In this document: positions 36,807 to 44,093 of the stretch, one piece after another
Layout of the letters: each line of letters opens with the position of its first letter
How positions within the stretch are numbered: the first letter of the stretch is position 1
NCBI GenBank assembly: GCA_003645455.1
Contig: QNFE01000002.1
Span: forward strand, 1-64,000
Direction: 5' to 3'
Origin: Gammaproteobacteria bacterium
GTDB taxonomy: Bacteria > Pseudomonadota > Gammaproteobacteria > QNFE01
DNA length: 64,000 nucleotides
The notes under the pieces: generated by a model
What the model saw: the letters and a program-made list of their open reading frames with translations, nothing else
What the model was told of the DNA's origin: nothing
Database searches by the model: none
Position numbers and translations under genes: made by a program

Positions 36807-37524
36807 CTAATATTTCCAGTAATTGCTCGGTAGGCACATACCCACGAACAAGATCGCCATCTGGTAATATTATCATAGGAGTGCCTGTCAACCCCATATC
36901 CCCTGCGACTTTCACATGTTGCTTAATTGGATTCGGACAGGTTTTATCAGTTATTTTATCACCATTTTTAGCATCAGTTAAGGCTTTTTGTGGGTCATCA
37001 GCACACCAGGCACTTTGCATAATTTTTGATGACTGTGAGTCAATTCCTGCTCGTGGGAACAACATATAACGGACACTTATCCCCTTTTTATTAAGAGCTG
37101 GCACCTGTTGATGAAACTTTTGACAATAGGGGCAGGATGTATCTGTGACGACTGTAATGGTTTTTTTAATTTTATCGGAGGCAGGAGGAGCATAGGTCAA
37201 AAAGTCTTTCTCTTTTATGTGATTTAAGCTCTCTAATCTATACGGCATAAGAGATTCATCAGTAAGACTTTTATTGTCATCAGTTTGATAAAGCTGGCTT
37301 CTGAAAAAATAGTGTTTAGCATCGGCAGTAAAGTATAAAATTTTGCCCTCGATTAAAACCTCATAAATATTAGGAATTGGAGATTTTTTGATGTTTTGTG
37401 ACATTTTTGCCAAATCTGGTGAGACTTTTATCAAGCTTTTTTTAAAGTTATCTATGTCTGCTGCAAAAGATAAACTGCCTAACAAAAAAGATAATATAAG
37501 GACTGTGGCATTAAGAATTTTCAT
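36790..37524 (-). CDS. dsbC: periplasmic disulfide isomerase DsbC-like
   Basis: 244 residues with a signal peptide (LNATVLILSFLLGSLSFA). An N-terminal dimerisation domain (residues ~25-95) leads into a thioredoxin fold with VVTDTSCPYCQKFHQQVPAL (CPYC active site) and the later LTGTPMIILPDG cis-Pro loop. It isomerises wrong disulfides. Next to ccm genes on the same strand, fitting a periplasmic redox cluster. Confidence 0.9.
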   Translation of the reverse strand: MKILNATVLILSFLLGSLSFAADIDNFKKSLIKVSPDLAKMSQNIKKSPIPNIYEVLIEGKILYFTADAKHYFFRSQLYQTDDNKSLTDESLMPYRLESLNHIKEKDFLTYAPPASDKIKKTITVVTDTSCPYCQKFHQQVPALNKKGISVRYMLFPRAGIDSQSSKIMQSAWCADDPQKALTDAKNGDKITDKTCPNPIKQHVKVAGDMGLTGTPMIILPDGDLVRGYVPTEQLLEILDEKNK

Positions 37525-37638
37525 AATATTTATTCATAGTTAAAAAGATTAAGACACTGTATTATACAAAAAGTTTAAAAAAAAAGTTTTAATTTGTTAA
37601 AATGATTGACTTTCATAGGCTAAATTCATAAACCAAAA

Positions 37639-38496
37639 ATGATTTTTAAAAAAGTTGCTCTGTTTAGCAAAAAACAAAATGACAAACTATTGTCAATAGC
37701 ACTAACAAACATTGTTGATTTTTTGCAAACAAAAAAAATACAAATATGTTTTGTCGGCTCTGCTGCTGACATTATGCAACAAGATTCCTGCTCCATTGAT
37801 GTCATAAATTGTAACTGTGATTTAATTATCTCTCTTGGAGGTGATGGAACTTTGTTGAGTGCATCCCGTAATTTTGCCTCTTTGAATATCCCAATTGTAG
37901 GAGTTAATCTTGGTCGTTTAGGGTTTTTGGTAGATGTTCCTTACGATGATAAGTTCATCCAATTAGATAAAATCCTCCAAGGAGAATATCAAAGCGAGAG
38001 CAGACTTATGTTAAATGCCACCATCCAAAGAAACAAAAAAATAGTTTTTTCAGCAACGGCATTAAATGATATAGTTTTAAGAATTAAGGATGCCGTAAAA
38101 ATGATTGAATTTCAAACCTACATCAATGATAATTTTGTCAACAATCAAAGAGCAGATGGTTTAATAATAAATACTCCATCAGGCTCCACTGCCTATGCTT
38201 TGTCAAATGGCGGATCAATATTATCGTCAGGAATTAATGCCTTGCAAATATTGCCAATTTGCCCACACACACTTAGCAGTCGTCCAATTGTAATAAATGC
38301 ACAAGACAAAATAAAAGTAATTTATAGCAAAAATAATAAATTTAACTCCCATGTAGTTTATGATGGTTACCAAAGCTTTAATCTTGTTCCAGGAGATGAA
38401 ATTCATATTCAAAAGTCAAATGATGATGCTACCCTAATCCATCCTGTAGAACATGATATGTATTATATTTTAAGAGAAAAACTAAATTGGGGATAA
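37639..38496 (+). CDS. nadK: NAD kinase
   Basis: 285 residues. LIISLGGDGTLLSASR is the GGDGT catalytic loop; GVNLGRLGFL, DGLIINTPSGSTAYALSNGG and PICPHTLSSRPIVI are the other signatures. Makes NADP from NAD and ATP. Divergent from dsbC. Confidence 0.95.
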   Translation: MIFKKVALFSKKQNDKLLSIALTNIVDFLQTKKIQICFVGSAADIMQQDSCSIDVINCNCDLIISLGGDGTLLSASRNFASLNIPIVGVNLGRLGFLVDVPYDDKFIQLDKILQGEYQSESRLMLNATIQRNKKIVFSATALNDIVLRIKDAVKMIEFQTYINDNFVNNQRADGLIINTPSGSTAYALSNGGSILSSGINALQILPICPHTLSSRPIVINAQDKIKVIYSKNNKFNSHVVYDGYQSFNLVPGDEIHIQKSNDDATLIHPVEHDMYYILREKLNWG

Positions 38497-38533
38497 ATTT
38501 AATTCATCAATTTTTTTTATAATAATGTAACAT

Positions 38534-38693
38534 GAGACCTTTGCATAATTCAAGTGCTGTTTAGAGAGGACAGAAAATAGTGCATTTTTATAGCAAAAAT
38601 GAGGAATATGGTAATTCCCTTTGACGAATTTTTGCTATGAGCATATGCAATCTATTTGTTTTATAAATTGTGCTTGAATTATGCAAAAGTCTC
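38534..38693. mobile_element. GAGACC-family MITE (160 bp) with AACAT duplication
   Basis: GAGACCTTTGCATAATTCAA and inverse (one mismatch, GCAAAAGTCTC), flanked by AACAT at 38529-38533 and 38694-38698. Interior with the AGCAAAAATGAGG...GACGAATTTTTGCT inner inverted pair. It lies between nadK and the paaK-like gene; 38699-38783 shows nothing more than AT-rich leader. Confidence 0.92.
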
Positions 38694-38783
38694 AACATGA
38701 GGATTTGGTTTGTTGCAAACAAAAACTCTCAGATGGGTGGATTGCTTGCAATATTATAATAGTATTTTTTAAAGGATAAAAAA

Positions 38784-40088
38784 ATGATTTTAGATGTCAC
38801 ATCCGAAACCCTATCAGGGGAAAATTTGCAATCTTTGCAATTACACAGGCTACAAGAGACTATCAAAAGAGTTTATCATACCGTTAAACACTATAAAGAC
38901 GCAATGGATGAGTTAGGAATTAAACCTGCTCATGTTAAAAAATTGTCAGATGTATCTTTGTTGCCTTTTACCAAAAAAGAACATCTTAGACATAATTATC
39001 CGTTTGGAATGTTTGCAGTTCCTACCGACCAAATTGTGCGAGTGCATGCCAGCTCTGGCACAACTGGCAAACCAACTGTCGTGGGATATACCAAAGCTGA
39101 TATAAAAACCTGGGCTCATCTTATGGCACGCACTTTTGCCGCCGCAGGTGTGCGAGCAGGAGACAGAGTGCATAATGCTTATGGTTATGGATTATTCACA
39201 GGGGGACTAGGCTTTCATTATGGGGCAGAAGAATTAGGGGCGATGGTAACACCTGTATCAGGTGGGCAAACTCAAAAACAAATAATGTTAATCAAAGATT
39301 TTGAACCAGATACATTATGTTGCACGCCATCTTATGCTTTGAATTTGTTGGAAGCCTCTGAAAATATGGGTTTTGATATTAAAAAATCATCATTAAAAAG
39401 AGGTTTGTTTGGGGCGGAACCTTGGAGCGAGGAGATGCGTTATCAGATTGAATCAAGTTTAGGCATTGATGCTATTGATGTTTATGGTTTATCCGAGATT
39501 ATAGGTCCTGGGGTAGCATCGGAGTGCATTGAAGCCAAAGACGGCTTGCATGTGTTTGAAGATCATTTTTTGGTAGAATGTGTTGATGTTGATACAGGGG
39601 AGGTGTTACCAGCTGGCGAGCAGGGTGAGTTGGTTTTTACCTCGCTTACCAAACAAGCCTTCCCTATTATCCGTTATCGCACTCGTGATATTTCAGTTTT
39701 AAATGATGCTCCATGCAAATGTGGCAGAACCCACAAAAGAATGAAAAGAATAACAGGTAGATCTGATGATATGTTGATTATCCGTGGGGTCAATGTATAT
39801 CCATCGCAGGTGGAATCAATCTTGGTTAAAACAGAAAATTTATCACCATTTTATCAATTAGAAATTTATCGCAAAGGCTCGATGGATAGTTTGGAGGTAA
39901 ATGTTGAGGGTAGCCCTGTTTTAATATCACAAGGAGATGATGCGATGCAACGGGTAGCCCAAAATATTCAACACAATATCAAAGATTTTATCGGGGTTTC
40001 TTGTTCGATAAACATCAAAAAACCAGGGCAAATAGCGCGATCTGCCGGCAAAGCAGTGCGAGTCATTGATCACAGAAAAGAGGATTAA
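38784..40088 (+). CDS. paaK: phenylacetate-CoA ligase-like enzyme
   Basis: 434 residues, ANL adenylating superfamily. VHASSGTTGKPTVVGYT is the ATP/AMP P-loop, YGLSEIIGPGVASEC and PIIRYRTRD the further core motifs, GRSDDMLIIRGVNVYPSQVES the hinge and C-terminal entry. PaaK activates phenylacetate and related aryl acids. It directly precedes iorA (4 nt between stop and ATG), so the natural substrate is probably an arylacetate linked to aromatic 2-oxoacids. Confidence 0.88.
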   Translation: MILDVTSETLSGENLQSLQLHRLQETIKRVYHTVKHYKDAMDELGIKPAHVKKLSDVSLLPFTKKEHLRHNYPFGMFAVPTDQIVRVHASSGTTGKPTVVGYTKADIKTWAHLMARTFAAAGVRAGDRVHNAYGYGLFTGGLGFHYGAEELGAMVTPVSGGQTQKQIMLIKDFEPDTLCCTPSYALNLLEASENMGFDIKKSSLKRGLFGAEPWSEEMRYQIESSLGIDAIDVYGLSEIIGPGVASECIEAKDGLHVFEDHFLVECVDVDTGEVLPAGEQGELVFTSLTKQAFPIIRYRTRDISVLNDAPCKCGRTHKRMKRITGRSDDMLIIRGVNVYPSQVESILVKTENLSPFYQLEIYRKGSMDSLEVNVEGSPVLISQGDDAMQRVAQNIQHNIKDFIGVSCSINIKKPGQIARSAGKAVRVIDHRKED

Positions 40089-40092
40089 AAAT

Positions 40093-41928
40093 ATGAGTGA
40101 AGCATTAAATTGCAAAATAGGGCAAAGTTGTTTTGTCTCAGGCAATGAGGCGGTGGCTCGTGCTGTATGGGAGGCAGGGGCAAATGTGGCAGGGGCATAT
40201 CCTGGCACACCATCCACCGAAATTATAGAATATTTATCCCAATATCCAGATATTTATACCGAGTGGTCAATCAATGAAAAAGTCTCAATGGAGGTGGCAA
40301 TCGGGGCATCTTTGGCAGGATCGCGCGCGTTTTGTGCGATGAAACATGTCGGAATGAATGTTGCCTCGGATGCTTTTATGACCCAAACTTTGGCAGGGGT
40401 TGTCGGCGGATTGGTAATAGCTGTGGCGGACGATGTGGGTTTATCCAGTTCACAAAACGAGCAGGATTCAAGATATTGGGGCAGGTTCGCTCATTTACCA
40501 ATTTTGGAGCCATCTGATAGTCAAGAGACTTATGAAATGATAAAAAAAGCCTTTGATATATCAGAGCAGTTTGATACCCCGGTTATTGTCCGTCTCACTA
40601 CTAGAATTTGTCATGTAAAAACTCGTCTTACGATTAAAAACGATAGAATCGAAAAGCCTGCCACAGGATTTGTCAAAGATGTGGCTCGTTGGGTGATGAC
40701 ACCGATTGCCGCAGGCAAAAGACTGCCTCTGATGTTTGCCCGCGATGAAAAATTCAAACAATTCTCTGAAACCACGGAGCTTAACAAAATAGAAAATACT
40801 GCCAATAAACAATTAGGTTTTATTGTTTCAGGTTCGGCTTATATGAATGTCAAAGAATTATACGATGAATATCCGATTTTTAAATTAGGGTTTTCATACC
40901 CTTTGCCAATTGAAAAAATTAAAAAATTCGCTAAACTCGTTGATAAATTAATTGTCGCAGAAGAGGTGGAAGACTTAGTTGAAACTGAGTTAAAAGCTGC
41001 CGGCATAAAGAATATTTACGGCAAGGATATTTTACCCAAGATGGGTGAGTTAAATGCGACAGCCTTAAAACCTGCTATCAATAAATTACTTGGCAAAAAA
41101 GATAAACTCGCCGATATAAAAATAAATCAAGTTTTTCCAAGACCTCCTACGATGTGTGTCGCCTGTCCGCATTTAGGGCCTTATTTTGCACTGGCACATA
41201 TGAAAAATATAAATATCACAGGAGATATAGGTTGTTATACTTTAGGAGCAGGCGACCCATGGCAAGCGATGGATACTTGTGTTTCAATGGGTGCATCGAT
41301 GGGTGTGGCGTTGGGGATGGATAAAGGCCGTGGTAAGATGGATGAAAAAAAGGCTGTCGTGGCAGTTATCGGAGATTCCACTTTTTTACATATGGGAATG
41401 CAAGGATTATTAGATATTACCTACAACAAAGGCAATGTGACAGTTTTATTATTAGATAATCGTGCCGTGGGTATGACAGGTGGACAGACAAATCCTGGCA
41501 TGGGTAAGGATTTACATAATGAGGACACCATAAGAGTTGATTTTGTCAAACTCTGCGAAGCATTGGGGGTTAAAAAACAAAGAATAAGAAAAATAAATCC
41601 ATATGAATTGCCAACTGTAATGAAGGTTTTACGAGAGGAGACAAAAATCCACGAGCCGTCGGTTATTATCACCGACCAACCTTGTGTTTTGGTGGATGCT
41701 TATGATGCATTAGAACCCTTGACAGTAATTGATGAGGATTGCACAGGATGTGGCAATTGCTTGGATACTGGTTGCCCGGCTATTTTTGTCACTCGCCGTG
41801 AAACCGTCACAAAACCCACTGGCAAACAAAAAGAATTAGCTTTTGTGCGAATTGATGAGGCAATTTGCACCGGTTGTAAATTATGCACCAAACCATGTGC
41901 CCCTGATTGCATTGTGCCAGTTGAATAA
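40093..41928 (+). CDS. iorA: indolepyruvate:ferredoxin oxidoreductase alpha subunit
   Basis: 611 residues. An N-terminal pyrimidine-binding domain (GNEAVARAVWEAGANVAGAYPGTPSTEI) is followed by the ThDP-binding region (VAVIGDSTFLHMGMQGLLDITYNKG) and two C-terminal [4Fe-4S] motifs (CTGCGNCLDTGCP, CTGCKLCTKPCAPDC). Oxidatively decarboxylates aryl pyruvates to aryl-acetyl-CoA, or runs in reverse. ATG 40093 is chosen over 40066 because it avoids overlap with paaK. The partner iorB is not adjacent. Confidence 0.9.
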   Translation: MSEALNCKIGQSCFVSGNEAVARAVWEAGANVAGAYPGTPSTEIIEYLSQYPDIYTEWSINEKVSMEVAIGASLAGSRAFCAMKHVGMNVASDAFMTQTLAGVVGGLVIAVADDVGLSSSQNEQDSRYWGRFAHLPILEPSDSQETYEMIKKAFDISEQFDTPVIVRLTTRICHVKTRLTIKNDRIEKPATGFVKDVARWVMTPIAAGKRLPLMFARDEKFKQFSETTELNKIENTANKQLGFIVSGSAYMNVKELYDEYPIFKLGFSYPLPIEKIKKFAKLVDKLIVAEEVEDLVETELKAAGIKNIYGKDILPKMGELNATALKPAINKLLGKKDKLADIKINQVFPRPPTMCVACPHLGPYFALAHMKNINITGDIGCYTLGAGDPWQAMDTCVSMGASMGVALGMDKGRGKMDEKKAVVAVIGDSTFLHMGMQGLLDITYNKGNVTVLLLDNRAVGMTGGQTNPGMGKDLHNEDTIRVDFVKLCEALGVKKQRIRKINPYELPTVMKVLREETKIHEPSVIITDQPCVLVDAYDALEPLTVIDEDCTGCGNCLDTGCPAIFVTRRETVTKPTGKQKELAFVRIDEAICTGCKLCTKPCAPDCIVPVE

Positions 41929-41951
41929 ATAAAAAAGGAGATTCACGGAAT

Positions 41952-43103
41952 ATGGAAACCACAGAAATTTTAGAAATAATAGCAAGAGGTGAAGATGGTA
42001 GACACCAATTTAAAGCTAATGTAACCAACTCAACTTCTCTATCACAAGAAATGGTAGCTTTCAGCAACTCTGTTGGTGGCATGATAATAATTGGAGTGTC
42101 TGATGATGGTTCTATATCTGGCTTGAAACGTGAAGATATTGGTAAATTAAGTAATATTGTTTCAAATGCAGCTTCGCAACAGGTCAAACCTCCAATCAAT
42201 CCAATTACTGAGAATTTTTTCATAAAAAATGGATTTATTATGGTTGTGCATATTTTACCTGGAATTTCAAAACCATATATGGATAAAGATGGTGTTGTTT
42301 GGGTTAAAAGTGGTCCAGACAAACGAAAAGCTACCTCAAGAGAAGAAATTCAGAGAATGTATCAAGATGCAGGTTTGATTCATGGAGATGAAATTCCTGT
42401 TTCGGAAATGACAATTAATGATATTGATGAAAAATTATTTGCCAAGTTTTATGAAAAAGAATATGAGGAAAAAATAAACGAGCAAGAATTGCCACTGAAG
42501 CAGCTTTTTGATAACCTCAATTTAAGTAAAAACGGCATAATTAATGTTGCAGGATTGCTTCTTTTTGGAAAAAATAATAAATATCGCTTGCCTGCTTTTG
42601 TTGTAAAATGTGTAACTTATCCGAGCTTTGAGATTGACGAAGATAGTTATTTGGATAGTCAAGATATTTCAGGAGCAATCAAAAGTGTTTTTGATGACAC
42701 AATGGGATTTGTTTTACGAAATATAAAAAGAGTGCAAAAAGATAAAAATGTTAATTCATTAGGAGAGTTAGAAATCCCTAAAATTGTTTTTGAAGAGTTG
42801 ATTGTTAATGCCTTAATTCATAGAGATTATTTTATTTCAGCTCCAATAAGAATTTTTATTTTCAGCAATAGAATTGAAATCATAAGTCCTGGAAGTTTAT
42901 CAAACAATCTGACAATTGAAAATATAAAAAGTGGCAACTCAAATATCAGAAATCCAATTTTGGCGACATTTGCTACCAAACTATTGCCTTATAGAGGGTT
43001 AGGTAATGGTGTTCGCCGGGCATTAAAAGCTTATGAGAATATTCAATTTTTTCAGGATAAACAAGCCATGCTTTTTACAGCTGTTATATCCTACAAACAA
43101 TGA
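41952..43103 (+). CDS. AlbA_2-domain / HATPase_c_4 putative regulator
   Basis: 383 residues. The N-terminal EDGRHQFKANVTNSTSLSQE with FSNSVGGMIIIGVSDDGSISG is the Schlafen AlbA_2 nucleic-acid-binding fold; the C-terminal half (VFEELIVNALIHRDYF, IEIISPGSL) matches the ATPase-like HATPase_c_4 domain. Widely found on islands, role usually assigned as transcription regulator, sometimes defence-linked. First gene of the inserted block after iorA. Confidence 0.8.
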   Translation: METTEILEIIARGEDGRHQFKANVTNSTSLSQEMVAFSNSVGGMIIIGVSDDGSISGLKREDIGKLSNIVSNAASQQVKPPINPITENFFIKNGFIMVVHILPGISKPYMDKDGVVWVKSGPDKRKATSREEIQRMYQDAGLIHGDEIPVSEMTINDIDEKLFAKFYEKEYEEKINEQELPLKQLFDNLNLSKNGIINVAGLLLFGKNNKYRLPAFVVKCVTYPSFEIDEDSYLDSQDISGAIKSVFDDTMGFVLRNIKRVQKDKNVNSLGELEIPKIVFEELIVNALIHRDYFISAPIRIFIFSNRIEIISPGSLSNNLTIENIKSGNSNIRNPILATFATKLLPYRGLGNGVRRALKAYENIQFFQDKQAMLFTAVISYKQ

Positions 43104-43113
43104 AATTATAAAA

Positions 43114-43275
43114 ATGATAGAGTTTAATTAAAAAGGACAAGATATTTTAAGCATTAATGACAACAATGATTTTTTAAAATATATAGTTGATAGATTGCAA
43201 AGAGACAACTATAGAGGCATCCATATATCTCAACATAAAACAACAATCAAAAATATTTATGAATTTGACAAATAA
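43114..43275 (+). pseudogene. small ORF with in-frame TAA at codon 6, directly before the zeta toxin
   Basis: Reads MIEFN-stop-KGQDILSINDNNDF and on to YEFDK, 53 codons ending TAA, which joins the toxin ATG with no gap. Only one stop (43129-43131, TAA) breaks the frame; TAT or TAC would restore it. Not in the ORF track. It may be a decayed partner gene of the toxin; the family is not recognised. Confidence 0.4.
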
Positions 43276-43848
43276 ATGAAAAATCCTATTTTTACAATTA
43301 TTGCAGGAGTTAATGGTTCAGGAAAAACCACTTTTGCAGAAGATTATTTTAAAGGCTCTGATACTATTTTTATCAATGCGGATTTAATTGCCACCGGTTT
43401 ATCAACCAATAATTCGGATATATCACAATTTAGAGCTGGCAAAATAATGTTAAGACAAATCGGGAACTCCATTGAGAGAAAAAATAGTTTTGCGATTGAA
43501 ACTACACTTGCGAGCAAAAATTATTTAAAAATCATAAAAAAATTAAAAAATGATAATTGGCAGGTTCAAATGTTATATTTATACTTGCCAAGTGTCCACC
43601 TCTCAGCTCAAAGGGTTGCCGAGAGAGTTTTAAATGGAGGACATAATATAAATATTGTTGATATAAAAAGAAGATATGCCAGAAGCATTGACAATCTCAT
43701 CAATGATTATTTTGCTGTTGTTGAAAACATTATTTGTTTTGATAACACAAATAATCGTAGTTTAGTTTTTAGCAAAACACAAGATAAAATAAACATAGGT
43801 GATCAAAAATTATACAATAAAATCTTGGAGTATAAAAATGTTAGATGA
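43276..43848 (+). CDS. zeta-toxin family P-loop kinase
   Basis: 190 residues. Walker A GVNGSGKTTFAEDYF, FINADLIATGLS with the catalytic Asp, FAIETTLAS, and the Arg-rich lid AERVLNGGHNI identify the zeta/PezT-like group that phosphorylates UDP-GlcNAc and blocks wall synthesis. Such genes are often chromosomal and their toxicity varies. An 11-bp overlap with the next small gene suggests a coupled toxin-antitoxin module. Confidence 0.85.
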   Translation: MKNPIFTIIAGVNGSGKTTFAEDYFKGSDTIFINADLIATGLSTNNSDISQFRAGKIMLRQIGNSIERKNSFAIETTLASKNYLKIIKKLKNDNWQVQMLYLYLPSVHLSAQRVAERVLNGGHNINIVDIKRRYARSIDNLINDYFAVVENIICFDNTNNRSLVFSKTQDKINIGDQKLYNKILEYKNVR

Positions 43849-44011
43849 AAAAGAAGTTTTAAAATCTTTTGACAAAAGTGTCAGTAAAGCCCTTGCTATT
43901 AAAAAAGCACTGGGGCATTATGCTGTGATATGGGATTATGAAAAAAATAAGGTTGTGCGAATTGAGGCGGATGATTTGCCAGAATATCAATACAAAAATG
44001 ATAAATCATAA
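43838..44011 (+). CDS. small protein paired with the zeta-like toxin (possible antitoxin)
   Basis: 57 residues from ATG 43838 (GGAG 8 nt upstream), inside the toxin's last codons. The chain is helical then a short strand pair (ALGHYAVIWDYEKNKVVRIEADDL). Small proteins with a similar G-x-Y-V-W...V-x-I pattern commonly accompany zeta-like kinases. The antitoxin role is inference from position. Confidence 0.6.
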   Translation: MLDEKEVLKSFDKSVSKALAIKKALGHYAVIWDYEKNKVVRIEADDLPEYQYKNDKS

Positions 44012-44093
44012 ATTTAATTTTATTAGAATATTAGTTATGGGTTATGCACCAAAACTTCGTGTATCATATTGTGTTGTGCTTGTAAGTTAAATT

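Noticed and set aside
38641-38693. the 38534 element as a terminator for nadK
   Set aside because: It is a MITE with matched duplications; any terminator function would be secondary and it lacks a T-run after the stem.
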